From NCBI RefSeq assembly GCF_016522535.1, contig NZ_JAEHOI010000002.1:496001-560000 (forward strand): a stretch of DNA of 64,000 nt, given 5' to 3'. This document shows positions 30,384 through 40,591 of this stretch, piece by piece. Positions within the stretch are counted from its first letter, which is position 1; each line of letters starts with the position of its first letter. The notes under the pieces are model-generated. The model was given only the letters and a program-made list of their open reading frames with translations, was not told the origin of the DNA and ran no database searches. The translations under genes and the position numbers were made by a program. This DNA is from Leucobacter edaphi. GTDB lineage: Bacteria; Actinomycetota; Actinomycetes; Actinomycetales; Microbacteriaceae.

Positions 30384-31793
30384 GTGGAGAATCGGCCAAT
30401 ACCTACCCATACGGCGCCGCTCGCCGTGCGGATGCGACCCACGAGCCTGGATGAGGTCGTGGGCCAGCAGCACCTGCTCCGACCGGGATCGCCGCTGCGC
30501 ACCCTCGCGGCGGATGCTGACGGGCGCGGGGGAGCCGTGTCGGTGATTCTCTGGGGGCCTCCCGGAACGGGAAAAACCACGATCGCTCAGGCGATCGCCC
30601 ATTCCAGTGGCCGCCGCTTCGTGGAGCTCTCCGCGATCACCGCGGGAATCAAGGACGTGCGCACGGTGATGGAGCGCGCGCTCAATGACCGCGACCTGTT
30701 CGACACGTCCACCGTGTTGTTCCTCGATGAGATCCATCGCTTCACCAAGGCTCAGCAGGACGCACTGCTTCCCGGCGTTGAGAACGGATGGGTGACCCTC
30801 GTCGCCGCGACCACGGAGAACCCGTCGTTCTCGGTGATCAGCCCGCTGCTTTCCCGCTCACTGCTCCTCACGCTCGAGCCGCTCGACGACGCGGATCTGC
30901 GCGGGCTCCTCGAGCGCGCCGTTGCGGACCCGCGGGGTCTGAACGGCTCGGTGGTGCTCTCCGAAGAGGCGCTCGACGCGCTCGTGCAGCTCGCCTCCGG
31001 CGACGCTCGGCGCGCGCTGACGGGGCTCGAGGCCGCTGCCGCCTCTGCGCTGGCCGGTAATCAGGAGGAGGGCGACGCCGCAGCCGAGGGGGATGCCGAG
31101 AAAGACGGAGGATCCGAGCCGGACGCGGCCGCCGCGCCGGATCCCGCCGCGCCGCCCGAGGTCACCGCCGACATCGTCGCAACCGCCGTCAACCGAGCGC
31201 TCCTGCGATACGACCGGAACGGAGACCAGCACTACGACGTCACGAGCGCCTTCATCAAGTCTCTGCGAGGCTCCGATCCGGACGCTGCGGTCCATTACCT
31301 CGCACGAATGATCGAGGCGGGGGAGGACCCGCGGTTCATCGCGCGCAGGCTCATGGTCCACGCGGCCGAGGACGTCGGAATGGCCGACCCCCAGGCGCTG
31401 AGCGTGGCCGTCGCGGCTGCGCAGGCCACCCAGCTCATCGGGCTCCCCGAGGCCAGGATCCCGCTCGCCGAGGCCACGATCTACATCGCCACGGCGCCGA
31501 AGTCGAACGCGGTGATCACCGCGATCGACTCGGCAATCGCCGATGTAAAGGCGGGTCGCTTCGGTCTCGTCCCGAATCACCTGCGTGACGCTCACTATCC
31601 GGGGGCGAAGCGGCTCGGCCACGGGAAGGGGTACCGGTATCCGCACAGCGATCCGCGCGGGGTGCTCGAGCAGCAGTATCTCCCCGATGAGCTCGTCGAT
31701 CGCGTGTACTACTCGCCCACCACTCACGGGGCGGAGCGGGACGTGTCCGAGCGGCTCGAGAAGATCAGGCGGATCAGCCGAGGAAACGCGTGA
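30384..31793 (+). CDS. rarA: Replication-associated recombination protein A (RarA/MgsA)
   Basis: 469 residues. AAA+ domain with [20 protein letters not shown], Walker [10 protein letters not shown] and Walker [11 protein letters not shown]-terminal tetramerisation part with [23 protein letters not shown]. It acts at stalled forks. An Ala/Glu/Asp/Pro-rich insert of about 35 residues separates the AAA+ lid from the C-terminal domain. GTG 30384 is preferred for the leaderless spacing; ATG 30375 or GTG 30354 would add a few residues. Confidence 0.93.
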   Translation: MENRPIPTHTAPLAVRMRPTSLDEVVGQQHLLRPGSPLRTLAADADGRGGAVSVILWGPPGTGKTTIAQAIAHSSGRRFVELSAITAGIKDVRTVMERALNDRDLFDTSTVLFLDEIHRFTKAQQDALLPGVENGWVTLVAATTENPSFSVISPLLSRSLLLTLEPLDDADLRGLLERAVADPRGLNGSVVLSEEALDALVQLASGDARRALTGLEAAAASALAGNQEEGDAAAEGDAEKDGGSEPDAAAAPDPAAPPEVTADIVATAVNRALLRYDRNGDQHYDVTSAFIKSLRGSDPDAAVHYLARMIEAGEDPRFIARRLMVHAAEDVGMADPQALSVAVAAAQATQLIGLPEARIPLAEATIYIATAPKSNAVITAIDSAIADVKAGRFGLVPNHLRDAHYPGAKRLGHGKGYRYPHSDPRGVLEQQYLPDELVDRVYYSPTTHGAERDVSERLEKIRRISRGNA

Positions 31794-31868
31794 TCCGTCG
31801 CATCGCTGGTGCGATCGGGCGCGGAGACACGCTTCCGGCACCTGCGCGCGCTGCCGCGGCACTTCTGC

Positions 31869-31874
31869 TAAACT
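31869..31874 (+). promoter_or_regulatory. rpsD -10 box
   Basis: TAAACT, predicting an rpsD leader of about 210 bases. The 296-base interval 31794-32089 holds no gene that I can support. Confidence 0.5.
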
Positions 31875-32042
31875 GAACGCTGGCCAACGCCACTTCCACA
31901 CGCCGGCTGCGCGCGGAAGCAGGCGGCAGGCGCCCTGTAGCCGGGTTTCTGCGATGGTCGTTCCCTCACCGATACCGGTGTGCTGCGTCGCGTGCATTGC
32001 GAGCAATCGTGAATGCGGGCGCAGCGTGGCCGAGAGAACAGT

Positions 32043-32062
32043 GCGGCTCGATCCCGAGCCGC
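32043..32062 (+). promoter_or_regulatory. Hairpin in the rpsD leader
   Basis: GCGGCTCG-ATCC-CGAGCCGC, an 8-bp perfect stem 27 bases before the start. It may contribute to autogenous control by S4; this is inference. Confidence 0.4.
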
Positions 32063-32089
32063 GAACGCAAGAACCCCGAAAGGACCCAC

Positions 32090-32719
32090 GTGTCGACTAC
32101 GTCGCGTACCCGTTCCCAGACCCGCCTGTCCCGCCAGCTCGGGATCGCCCTCACCCCGAAGGCTGCGCGCTACCTCGAGAAGCGCCCCTACGGCCCCGGC
32201 CAGCACGGCCGCACCAAGCGTAAGAGCGACAGCGACTACGCCGTTCGTCTGCGCGAGAAGCAGCGTCTCCGGGCCCAGTACGGCATCCGCGAGAAGCAGC
32301 TCCAGATCGCCTTCAAGGAGGCGCGTCGCCAGGACGGCCTGACCGGTGAGAACCTGGTCGAGCTCCTCGAGATGCGTCTCGACGCCCTCGTGCTGCGTGC
32401 CGGCTTCGCCCGCACCACCGCGCAGGCGCGTCAGATGGTCGTGCACCGCCACATCCTCGTCGACGGCAAGATCGTCGACCGCCCCTCCTTCCGCGTGAAG
32501 CCGGGTCAGCTCATCCACGTCAAGGAGCGCTCCGAGGGCACCGAGCCCTTCCAGGTCGCTGCCGCAGGTGGCCACGCCGAGGTGCTTCCCCCGGTTCCCG
32601 GCTACCTCGAGGTCGAGCTCGACAAGCTCCAGGCCCGCCTGGTCCGCCGCCCGAAGCGCGCTGAGGTCCCCGTGACCTGTGAAGTGCAGCTCGTCGTCGA
32701 GTTCTACTCGGGTCGCTAA
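32090..32719 (+). CDS. rpsD: 30S ribosomal protein S4
   Basis: 209 residues with KRPYGPGQHGRTKRK and an S4 RNA-binding domain (EMRLDALVLRAGFARTTAQARQMV.HRHILVDGKIVD). A primary 16S rRNA binder, in many bacteria also an autogenous translational repressor. GTG 32090 with AAAGGA upstream is chosen; the open frame continues upstream through the leader. Monocistronic, as in some actinobacteria, rather than in the alpha operon. Confidence 0.97.
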   Translation: MSTTSRTRSQTRLSRQLGIALTPKAARYLEKRPYGPGQHGRTKRKSDSDYAVRLREKQRLRAQYGIREKQLQIAFKEARRQDGLTGENLVELLEMRLDALVLRAGFARTTAQARQMVVHRHILVDGKIVDRPSFRVKPGQLIHVKERSEGTEPFQVAAAGGHAEVLPPVPGYLEVELDKLQARLVRRPKRAEVPVTCEVQLVVEFYSGR

Positions 32720-32734
32720 GCTTCAGAACACGCT

Positions 32735-32770
32735 CGAAGGGGGCGTCGGTTTCGGCCGGCGCCCCCTTCG
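32735..32770 (+). terminator. rpsD terminator
   Basis: An 11-bp stem (CGAAGGGGGCG at 32735-32745 with 32760-32770), 15 bases after the stop. Confidence 0.8.
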
Positions 32771-32845
32771 TCGTCCCCAGGGAGGTCGGCGGGAGGCTCA
32801 CCGCACCGCCGCCGAGACATCCGCGAGCGGCGCACCCCCGCACGC

Positions 32846-32851
32846 TAAGCT
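32846..32851 (+). promoter_or_regulatory. Candidate -10 box of the small membrane protein gene
   Basis: TAAGCT about 66 bases before the ATG at 32918. Confidence 0.4.
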
Positions 32852-32917
32852 TGACGAGCGCGACGGACGGAACGGGGCAATTCGATCCGGTCGTCGCCCG
32901 AAGAGGAATGAGGAGTA

Positions 32918-33157
32918 ATGCGCAAGCTCATGTGGCTGTTCTGGGGCGTCGTGATCGGCTTCGTCGCCGCCCACTTCGTGAATCAGAACCCCGAGGGCCG
33001 TCGCTTCTTCGACCGCGTGAACCGCGCGGTGCAGGAGTTCCGGCGGGCATTCGCGACCGGCTACCACGAGGGTGAGGCCGCCAGCGAGGAAGTAGCCGAC
33101 GATCTCGAGGCGGCGCTGCGCGCCGCGCGCGAGGGCGAATCCCGCTCCTCGAAGTAG
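32918..33157 (+). CDS. Small membrane protein of unknown function
   Basis: 79 residues: one membrane helix (about 4-20, MWLFWGVVIGFVAAHFV) and a charged helical tail rich in Arg, Glu and Ala. GAGGAG precedes the ATG, so it is a convincing gene. I cannot assign a function. The rpsD-small protein-alaS order is one I associate with related actinobacteria, which suggests conservation. Confidence 0.75.
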   Translation: MRKLMWLFWGVVIGFVAAHFVNQNPEGRRFFDRVNRAVQEFRRAFATGYHEGEAASEEVADDLEAALRAAREGESRSSK

Positions 33158-33327
33158 CGTTCCACCCCCGCGGCGCGGCCCCGGACGGCTGTCCATCCGC
33201 GCGCACGCGGGGAACCATCAGGCTGAGGCGTGATCATCGAAGGGTCCGCCATGCCGAAGCACTTCATTCGGCCGCGCACGCGGCCCGATTCTCCGCACGC
33301 ACACGAACCCCGAAGGACCGCATCACG

Positions 33328-35982
33328 ATGCAGACCGCAGAAATTCAACGCCGCTGGCTCGACTTCTTCGAAAAGAGGGGCCACACGGTCGTGCCTTCTG
33401 CCTCGCTCGTGAGCGACGATCCGAGTCTCATGTTCACGGTCGCCGGAATGGTGCCGTTCGTGCCCTATCTCTCGGGCCTCGTCCCCGCCCCGTACGATCG
33501 GGCAACGAGCGTGCAGAAGTGCATCAGGACCAACGACATCGAAGAGGTGGGCAAGACCCCCCGCCACGGCACGTTCTTCCAGATGGCGGGCAACTTCTCA
33601 TTCGGGGACTACTTCAAGGAAGGCGCCATCGGCTTCGCCTGGGAGCTCCTCACGACGAGCGAGGAGGAGGGCGGCCTCGGCTTCGACCCGAACGATCTCT
33701 GGGTCACGGTCTACGAGGACGACGACGAGGCGTTCGAGCTGTGGCAGCGGCTCTCGACGCTGCCCGACGAGCGCATCCAGCGGCTCGGCAAGGACACGAA
33801 CTACTGGTCGACCGGTCAGCCGGGCCCCGCTGGCCCCTGCTCCGAGATCTTCTACGACATGGGACCCGAGTACGGGATCGACGGCGGCCCCGCCACCGAT
33901 GACGACCGCTACGTCGAAATCTGGAACCTGGTGTTCATGCAGTACCAGGTGGCCGACGTGAAGTCGAAGACCGAGTTCACCATTCTCGGCGAGCTGCCGA
34001 AGAAGAACATCGATACCGGCCTCGGCCTCGAGCGCGTCGCGTTCATCAAGCAGGGCGTCGACAACATGTACGAGATCGACCAGGTGCGCCCGGTGCTCGA
34101 TCGGGCCGCTGAGCTCGCGGGGAAGACCTACGGGGCGTCGCACGAGGACGACGTCCGGCTGCGCGTGATCGCCGATCACGTGCGCAGCGGCCTCATGCTG
34201 CTCGCCGACGGCGTGACCCCGTCGAACGAGGGCCGAGGGTACATCCTCCGCCGCCTCCTGCGTCGCGTCGTGCGCTCGATGCGTCTGCTCGGCTTCGAGG
34301 GCCCGAGCTTCGCGGAGCTCTTCCCCGTGTCCCGCGACGCCATGAAATCGGCGTATCCCGCGGTCGAGCGGGACTTTGACTTCATCTCCCGCGCGGCATA
34401 CGCCGAGGAGCGCACCTTCCTGCGCACGCTCGCGTCGGGCAGCCAGATCCTCGACGCCGCGGTCGATGCGGCGAAGGGCGCTGGCACCTCCGTGCCCGGC
34501 GACACCGCGTTCCTGCTTCACGACACCTACGGCTTCCCGATCGAGCTCACGCTCGAGGTCGCCGAGGAGGCGGGCATCGGCGTCGATCGCGAGGTCTTCC
34601 GCTCGCTCATGCAGGAGCAGCGCGATCGCGCCAAGGCCGACGCCAAGGCGAAGAAGGGCCAGCGGGCCGACCTGTCCGTCTACAAGGAGCTGCGCGGACT
34701 CGGCGAGACTTCCTTCCTCGGCTACGACCAGCTCGAGGCGGAGAGCCGCGTGCTCGGCATCGTCGTTGACGGCGTGCCCGTGCAGGAGGCGCACGAGGGG
34801 CAGATCGCCGAGCTCGTGCTCGCGGAGACCGCGCTCTTCGCGGAGGGCGGCGGCCAGGACTCCGATCAGGGCACGATCGTCGGTGACGGCTTCACCGCGG
34901 AGGTGCTGGACGTGCAGAAGCCGGTTCCCGGCCTGATCGTGCACACGGTCAAGGTGACCCTGGGCACCATTGGGCTTGACCAGCGCGCCGAAACGCGCGT
35001 GGATCACGATTACCGTCGGGGCGCGAACCAGGCGCACTCCGCGACCCACGTCGTGCACGCGGCGCTCCGCCAGGTGCTCGGCTCGAACGCGCACCAGGCC
35101 GGCTCCTACAACAAGGCCGGCTACATGCGCCTCGACTTCACGCACAGCGACGCACTCTCCACGGAGACGAAGAGCGAGATCGAGGAGATCTCGAATCTCG
35201 CGATCCGCTCGGACCTGGAGGTCGTCACGCGCGAGATGGCGCTCGACGACGCGAAGGCGCTCGGCGCGATGGCGCTGTTCGGCGAGAAGTACGGTGAGCG
35301 CGTGCGCGTCGTTGACATCGGCGGCGAATGGTCGCGCGAGCTGTGCGCTGGCACCCACGTCGGCAGTTCCTCCGAGGTCGGCATGATCAGCCTGATCTCG
35401 GAGAGCTCGGTCGGGTCGACGAATCGGCGCGTGGAATCGCTCGTCGGTTTCGAGGCCTTCCGCAACTTCGCCGCCGAGCGCGCCATTGTCCAGCAGCTCG
35501 CGAGCGGGCTGAAGGTTCCGCGGTCCGAGCTCGTCTCAAAGGTTCAGGATCTGGGCGGCCAGTTGCGCGCGGCCGAGAAGCGGATCGCGGCGCTCGAGGC
35601 GGAGCGCCTGGGGCAGCGCGTTCCCGAGCTCGTCGCCGGTGCGGAGCGGATCGGGGCGTTCAGCGTCGTTTCCTCCTCCCTCGGTTCGGTCGGTTCGGCC
35701 GACGACATCCGTGGGCTCGTCATCAAGGTGCGTGAGCGGCTGGGTGCAGAGCCGGGCGTCGTCGTGCTCGCCGGCGAGGCCGGCGGCAAGCCGGTCGTCA
35801 TCGCGGCAACGACGGCGGCGGGCCGGGAGTCGGGCGCCAAGGCCGGCCAGCTCGTTCGCGTCGCCGCACAGGTGCTCGGAGGCGGCGGGGGCGGAAAGGA
35901 CGATCTTGCTCAGGGCGGTGGCACGGATCCCGCGAAGATCGGCGAAGCGCTCGCCGAGATCCGACGGACGCTGGCGGGATAG
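33328..35982 (+). CDS. alaS: Alanine-tRNA ligase
   Basis: 884 residues. The class II catalytic domain begins IQRRWLDFFEKRGHTVVPSAS with FQMAGNFSFGDYFK and GPCSEIFYD; the editing domain carries the zinc residues H570 and H574 (HSATH) and C673/H677 (CAGTH); the Gly-rich C-terminal domain has GGGGGGKDDLAQGGG. It charges tRNA-Ala and clears mis-charged Ser. AAGGA lies 13 bases before the ATG. It leads the alaS-ruvX-mltG-aro series. Confidence 0.98.
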   Translation: MQTAEIQRRWLDFFEKRGHTVVPSASLVSDDPSLMFTVAGMVPFVPYLSGLVPAPYDRATSVQKCIRTNDIEEVGKTPRHGTFFQMAGNFSFGDYFKEGAIGFAWELLTTSEEEGGLGFDPNDLWVTVYEDDDEAFELWQRLSTLPDERIQRLGKDTNYWSTGQPGPAGPCSEIFYDMGPEYGIDGGPATDDDRYVEIWNLVFMQYQVADVKSKTEFTILGELPKKNIDTGLGLERVAFIKQGVDNMYEIDQVRPVLDRAAELAGKTYGASHEDDVRLRVIADHVRSGLMLLADGVTPSNEGRGYILRRLLRRVVRSMRLLGFEGPSFAELFPVSRDAMKSAYPAVERDFDFISRAAYAEERTFLRTLASGSQILDAAVDAAKGAGTSVPGDTAFLLHDTYGFPIELTLEVAEEAGIGVDREVFRSLMQEQRDRAKADAKAKKGQRADLSVYKELRGLGETSFLGYDQLEAESRVLGIVVDGVPVQEAHEGQIAELVLAETALFAEGGGQDSDQGTIVGDGFTAEVLDVQKPVPGLIVHTVKVTLGTIGLDQRAETRVDHDYRRGANQAHSATHVVHAALRQVLGSNAHQAGSYNKAGYMRLDFTHSDALSTETKSEIEEISNLAIRSDLEVVTREMALDDAKALGAMALFGEKYGERVRVVDIGGEWSRELCAGTHVGSSSEVGMISLISESSVGSTNRRVESLVGFEAFRNFAAERAIVQQLASGLKVPRSELVSKVQDLGGQLRAAEKRIAALEAERLGQRVPELVAGAERIGAFSVVSSSLGSVGSADDIRGLVIKVRERLGAEPGVVVLAGEAGGKPVVIAATTAAGRESGAKAGQLVRVAAQVLGGGGGGKDDLAQGGGTDPAKIGEALAEIRRTLAG

Positions 35983-35985
35983 CGC

Positions 35986-36495
35986 GTGAGAACTGGCGTA
36001 CGCCTCGGCATCGATGTGGGCAAGGCCCGCATCGGCGTCGCGCGCAGCGACCTGCACGGAATGCTCGCCACCCCGGTCGAGACGGTCGCACGGGCGGCCT
36101 CAGGCGCGGATACCGAGCGCCCCGATCTCGCACGGATCGCCGCGATCGCGGCCGAGCTCGAAGCGTTCGAGGTGATCGTCGGCCTGCCGCTGAACCTCCG
36201 TGGTGAGCGGACGCCCTCGACCGAGGACGCTGAGGCGTTCGCCTCGGATCTCGCGGCCCTGCTGCAGCGCACCGGCACCCCGGTGCGCCTCGTCGACGAG
36301 CGGCTCTCGACCGTGTCCGCGCAGGGACAGCTCCGGCAGGCCGGGAAGAAGACCAAACAGAGCCGGTCGATTATCGACCAGGCCGCGGCTGTGGTGATCC
36401 TGCAGCACGCACTCGACATCGAACGGGCGCGTGGGGCCGCGCCCGGAACGGAAGTGGTCCCCGTGACCACCACGGAACAGGGGAGCACCGCATGA
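35986..36495 (+). CDS. ruvX: Holliday junction resolvase-like protein RuvX (YqgF)
   Basis: 169 residues with the RNase-H-like start LGIDVGKARIGVA, VGLPLNLRGE and LVDERLSTVSA. The family is implicated in 16S rRNA 5'-end processing and possibly junction resolution. GTG start three bases after alaS. Its stop overlaps the mltG start as ATGA. Confidence 0.95.
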   Translation: MRTGVRLGIDVGKARIGVARSDLHGMLATPVETVARAASGADTERPDLARIAAIAAELEAFEVIVGLPLNLRGERTPSTEDAEAFASDLAALLQRTGTPVRLVDERLSTVSAQGQLRQAGKKTKQSRSIIDQAAAVVILQHALDIERARGAAPGTEVVPVTTTEQGSTA

Positions 36496-37598
36496 GCGCA
36501 GCACGGAACCGAACGCAGCGGGGAGAGAGCTCGACCGGGAAACGAGTCCTGATCAGCCTCATCGTCGCGTTCGTCCTGCTCGGAGGCTTGGGCGTCGCCG
36601 CGGCATCGCTGTGGGGAACCTTCGGGGACAAGATCTCCCTCGCCCTCGGGTGGACCTCGAATGACTTCGAGGGGGAGGGCCACGGCGAGACGGTTGTGGT
36701 CATCAAGAAGGGCGAGATCGGAGAGGACATCGCGGGATCGCTCGCGGACGCGGGCGTCGTGAAGACCTCCGAGGCCTTCTACCAGCTCCTCCTCAAGCAG
36801 GAGCCCGCCGTCGAGTTCAAGCCGGGCTCGTACAAGCTCAAGCTCGAGATGAGCTCCCAGAGCGCGCTCGCGGCCCTGCAGGACCCCGCGAATCGCATGG
36901 AGTACACCGCGATGATCCCCGAGGGGAAGACCGTCGCCCAGACGCTCGAGCTCGTCGCGGCCGGCGCCGACATCCCGCTCAAGGATCTGCAGGCGGCCGC
37001 CAAGAACGTCGGGGCATACGGCCTGCCGCAGGGCGTCGACTCACTCGAGGGCTGGCTCTTCCCCGCGACCTACGAGTTCGAGCAGGAGACCACGGGGGAG
37101 CAGGCCATCGCCCACATGGTCGAGACGCAGAAGAAGGTGCTCGATGAGGCCGGCGTGCCGGTCGAGCAGCGCGAGCAGGTCCTGACCAAGGCCTCGATCG
37201 TGCAGCGCGAGGGCGGACGAGTGGAGGACTTCCCCAAGGTTGCCCGGGTCATCGACAACCGGCTCGCCGACGGCATGAAGCTGCAGATGGACTCCACCGC
37301 GCAGTACGGCATGGGCCAGCACGCCGACGGGAACGTCTGGTCCACCGACGAGGCGCTTGCGGACAACAATGCGTGGAACACCTACGTGCACACCGGCCTG
37401 CCGAAGGGACCGATCGCAAACCCGGGACGCGACGCGATCGACGCGGTCGTGAAGCCGGCGGACGGCAACTGGATCTACTTCGTCGCGATCAATCTCGACA
37501 CGGGCGAATCCGCCTTCTCGGCGACGCAGGAGGAGCACGACGCCAACGTGTCGAAGCTCAACGCCTGGTGCAAGGCGAATCCCGGAAAGGGCTGCTGA
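36492..37598 (+). CDS. mltG: Endolytic peptidoglycan transglycosylase MltG
   Basis: 368 residues: one membrane anchor (about 18-40), a LysM-like region with KKGEIGEDIAGSLADAGVV, and the YceG/MltG catalytic domain with Glu240 in SIVQREGG and the LPKGPIANPG motif. It cuts nascent glycan strands and so terminates their elongation. The ATG overlaps the ruvX stop. Confidence 0.96.
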   Translation: MSAARNRTQRGESSTGKRVLISLIVAFVLLGGLGVAAASLWGTFGDKISLALGWTSNDFEGEGHGETVVVIKKGEIGEDIAGSLADAGVVKTSEAFYQLLLKQEPAVEFKPGSYKLKLEMSSQSALAALQDPANRMEYTAMIPEGKTVAQTLELVAAGADIPLKDLQAAAKNVGAYGLPQGVDSLEGWLFPATYEFEQETTGEQAIAHMVETQKKVLDEAGVPVEQREQVLTKASIVQREGGRVEDFPKVARVIDNRLADGMKLQMDSTAQYGMGQHADGNVWSTDEALADNNAWNTYVHTGLPKGPIANPGRDAIDAVVKPADGNWIYFVAINLDTGESAFSATQEEHDANVSKLNAWCKANPGKGC

Positions 37599-37600
37599 CC

Positions 37601-38500
37601 GTGGAGCGGCTCGCGGTTCTGGGGTCGCCGATCGCGCACTCGCGCTCACCGCTCATCCACCGCGCAGCCTACGCGGAACTCGGACTGGACTGGCACTACG
37701 GCAGGGTGCGGTGCGGGGAGAGCGCGCTCGCGGCGTTCCTCGCCGGACGCGACGCCTCGTGGCGGGGCCTCTCCCTCACGATGCCGCTCAAGGACGAGGC
37801 GCGCAGGCTGGCCGCGAGCCTCGACCCGGTCGCCGCCGAGAGCGGCGTCGTCAATACCCTCCGCCGTCGTGACGACGGCGCCTGGGACGGCTTCAACACC
37901 GACGTTGGGGGCCTCGCCGCGGCGATCGGCGCGGCGGGATTCTCCGCCGAACGCACCCTCGTCCTCGGTTCCGGCGCCACCGCGATCTCCGCGCTGCTGG
38001 CCGCGAGGAGCCTCGGGGCGACGACGATCACCATCGCGGCACGCAACGCGCACGCGAGCCGGGCAATCGTCGACCGCTTCGGCGAGGGACGCGAGCCGGG
38101 AAGCGGGATCGCCCCGGAGGTGCGGTCCGTCGGGCTCGCCGAGCTCACCAATGGCCGCGCCGACGCGGGGGCGAGCGCCGCGCACGGTGCGGGTGGGGGC
38201 GCCCCGACGCTCGTGATCTCGACGCTCCCCGGCCCGGCGGCGCGCGACGTTGCGCTCCCGGAGTCGCTCATGGCGGTCCCGCTCTTCGACGTCGCCTACG
38301 ATCCCTGGCCGTCGCCGCTCGCCACGCGCTGGAGCGCAGCGGGCGGATCCGCGAGCTCCGGCCTGGGAATGCTGGTTGAACAGGCGATTTTGCAGATCCG
38401 GATCTTCCTCAGCGGGAGCGGCGACGTGCCGCTTCCGAGTGAGGACCGGGTGCGGGAGGCCGTCGATCGCGCGATCGCCGCCTCCGGTGTGGGAGGATAG
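37601..38500 (+). CDS. aroE: Shikimate dehydrogenase
   Basis: 299 residues. The substrate site has [17 protein letters not shown]; the catalytic Lys is in SLTMPLKDE and the Asp in GFNTDVGG; a Rossmann fold has [12 protein letters not shown]; the C-terminus has GLGMLVEQA. It reduces 3-dehydroshikimate with NADPH. GTG 37601 is two bases after the mltG stop; upstream open frame is inside mltG. First of four consecutive shikimate genes. Confidence 0.95.
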   Translation: MERLAVLGSPIAHSRSPLIHRAAYAELGLDWHYGRVRCGESALAAFLAGRDASWRGLSLTMPLKDEARRLAASLDPVAAESGVVNTLRRRDDGAWDGFNTDVGGLAAAIGAAGFSAERTLVLGSGATAISALLAARSLGATTITIAARNAHASRAIVDRFGEGREPGSGIAPEVRSVGLAELTNGRADAGASAAHGAGGGAPTLVISTLPGPAARDVALPESLMAVPLFDVAYDPWPSPLATRWSAAGGSASSGLGMLVEQAILQIRIFLSGSGDVPLPSEDRVREAVDRAIAASGVGG

Positions 38501-38505
38501 CCAGT

Positions 38506-39702
38506 ATGCTGCGTTGGCTGACCGCCGGAGAATCTCACGGCCCCGAACTGATCGCCGTCCTCGAGGGGATGCCGGCTGGCGTCCCCGTTTCCCTCGACGA
38601 GATCCGAGCTGATCTCGCGCGCAGGAAGCTCGGTTATGGCCGCGGCTCCCGCATGAAGTTCGAGCAGGACGAGCTGAACCTGTCGGGCGGTGTCGTGCAC
38701 GGCGTCACGATCGGCGGCCCCATCGCGATCCGGATCGGCAACACCGAGTGGCCCAAGTGGACCGAGGTGATGAGCCCCGAGCCGGTCGAGCTGTCAGAGA
38801 AGTCGCGGGGACGCGGGGCGCCGCTGACGCGCCCGCGACCCGGTCACGCCGACCTCGCCGGCATGCAGAAGTACGGCTTCGACGAAGCACGCCCGGTGCT
38901 CGAGCGCGCGAGCGCGCGCGAGACGGCGGCGCGCGTCGCGCTCGGCGCCGTGGCCAGGGGCTTCCTCGCCGAGCTCGGAATTGAGCTGGTCAGCCACACC
39001 ATCTCGCTCGGCGACGTGGTCGTGCCGGACGGCGCGCGGCTCCCGCGCCCGGCGGACGTCGACACGCTCGACGCCGATCCGCTGCGCTGCTTCGATCCTG
39101 AGACGAGCGCGCGGATGGTGGCGGAGGTCGACGACACGAAGAAGTCGGGCGATACGATCGGCGGAATTGTTGAGGTCCTCGCGTACGGCCTGCCGCCCGG
39201 GCTCGGCTCCTATGTGCACTGGGATCGGCGGCTCGATTCTCGGCTCGCCGGCGCGCTCATGGGCATTCAGGCCATTAAGGGCGTCGAGGTCGGAGACGGC
39301 TTCGAGACGACCCGCCGCCGCGGATCGGTGGCCCACGATCCCCTCCACATCGAGGACGGGAAGATCGCGCGCGACACGGATCGCGCGGGTGGCATCGAGG
39401 GCGGCATGACGACGGGCCAGGTGCTGCGCGTTCGCGCCGGCATGAAGCCGATCGCCACGGTTCCCCACGCGCTTCCCACGATCGACACGGCCACTGGCGA
39501 GGAGACGAAGGCGCACCATCAGCGCAGCGACGTCTCCGCGGTTCCCGCTGCGGGTGTCGTCGCGGAGGCTATGACGGCCCTGATCCTCGCCGATGCCGTT
39601 GTCGAGAAGTTCGGCGGTGACAGTGTCGCCGAGACCCGTCGCAACCTCGAGTCGTACCTCCAGGCGATTCCCGAGCGCCTGACGACCGTCATCGAGTCGT
39701 GA
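38506..39702 (+). CDS. aroC: Chorismate synthase
   Basis: 398 residues. It starts [17 protein letters not shown] and has [27 protein letters not shown], the FMN-site region [11 protein letters not shown] and [20 protein letters not shown], all chorismate-synthase signatures. It converts EPSP to chorismate. GGAGGAT precedes the ATG. The TGA overlaps the aroK GTG. Confidence 0.98.
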   Translation: MLRWLTAGESHGPELIAVLEGMPAGVPVSLDEIRADLARRKLGYGRGSRMKFEQDELNLSGGVVHGVTIGGPIAIRIGNTEWPKWTEVMSPEPVELSEKSRGRGAPLTRPRPGHADLAGMQKYGFDEARPVLERASARETAARVALGAVARGFLAELGIELVSHTISLGDVVVPDGARLPRPADVDTLDADPLRCFDPETSARMVAEVDDTKKSGDTIGGIVEVLAYGLPPGLGSYVHWDRRLDSRLAGALMGIQAIKGVEVGDGFETTRRRGSVAHDPLHIEDGKIARDTDRAGGIEGGMTTGQVLRVRAGMKPIATVPHALPTIDTATGEETKAHHQRSDVSAVPAAGVVAEAMTALILADAVVEKFGGDSVAETRRNLESYLQAIPERLTTVIES

Positions 39703-40589
39703 GCGAGTCGCGTCGTTCGGCGCGGGAGGTCGGTCCGCCGGCTCCCCGGCCGAAGCCGGCGCCGCCAGCAGCGCCCCAGACCAGCGCGTCTCCGTCCGGC
39801 GAGGACAGCCGGTCGCCCGCGTCGCAGCCGGGCGCTCCGGCGAAGCCAGCGGGACCCCGCCCGACGGGTTCCCGCAACGGCGGCGGCCGTTCGCGCCAGC
39901 AGAAGCGGTCCCAGCAGCAGCCGGCCGGGCGGGGTCGCCAGGCCGGATCGGGCCGCGTCGGCGCCGTCGAAGAGGGCGCCGCGACCGCGCAGGGGCAGCC
40001 GCCCCGTGCCCGGCGCCGTCGGCGCCGCCGCGGACGGGGCCGCCTGCCCGATCGCGCGGTGGTGTTCGTCGGCCCGATGGCGGCCGGGAAGACGAGTCTG
40101 GGGAAGCGAGTCGCGCGCGAACTCGGCGTGCCCTTCGTCGACACCGACGCCGTGTTCGTCCGCCTGCACGGCCCGATCACCGAGTTCTTCGCGTCTCATG
40201 GCGAGCCGGAGTTCCGCAGGATCGAGGCCGAGCTGATTGCGGCGGAGCTCGCGCAGCCCGGCGGCCGGATCATCGCCCTGGGCGGGGGCGCGGTCATCAC
40301 CGAGAGCACGAGGGCGCTGCTCGCGGCCTACCCGGTCGTCCTGCTCATGACCACGCAGGCGGCCGTGCTGCGCACCGCGAACCTGTCGCGACGGCCGCTG
40401 CTGCGCGACGATCCGAACGCGTGGGGTCGCATCCTCGAGGAGCGGCGTCCGCTCTACGAGGAGGTGGCCGACATCACCTACCGGACCGACCGCGCTACGA
40501 AGGAACAGCTCGCGCGCCGCGTGGCGCAGTGGTCCCGCACCTTTGCGAAGAAGAATGCCGCCGCGCGAACCCGCGGCGAGGAGGAGTAG
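39699..40589 (+). CDS. aroK: Shikimate kinase with a long disordered N-terminal extension
   Basis: 296 residues. The kinase domain (about 117-290) has P-loop GPMAAGKTS (125-133), VDTD, GGGAV and the lid arginines in SRRPLL. A typical shikimate kinase is about 170 residues. Here about 116 residues precede it, rich in Pro, Ala, Gly, Ser and Arg and ending in an arginine run ([13 protein letters not shown]). GTG 39699 overlaps the aroC stop (GTGA), and no later ribosome site was seen, so the extension is probably translated. Same operon as aroB. Confidence 0.9.
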   Translation: MSESRRSAREVGPPAPRPKPAPPAAPQTSASPSGEDSRSPASQPGAPAKPAGPRPTGSRNGGGRSRQQKRSQQQPAGRGRQAGSGRVGAVEEGAATAQGQPPRARRRRRRRGRGRLPDRAVVFVGPMAAGKTSLGKRVARELGVPFVDTDAVFVRLHGPITEFFASHGEPEFRRIEAELIAAELAQPGGRIIALGGGAVITESTRALLAAYPVVLLMTTQAAVLRTANLSRRPLLRDDPNAWGRILEERRPLYEEVADITYRTDRATKEQLARRVAQWSRTFAKKNAAARTRGEEE

Positions 40590-40591
40590 AC

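Noticed and set aside
31585-32223. Open frame bridging rarA and rpsD
   Set aside because: It is out of frame with both genes, Arg/Ser-rich, and runs through the rpsD leader; it shows no coding signature.
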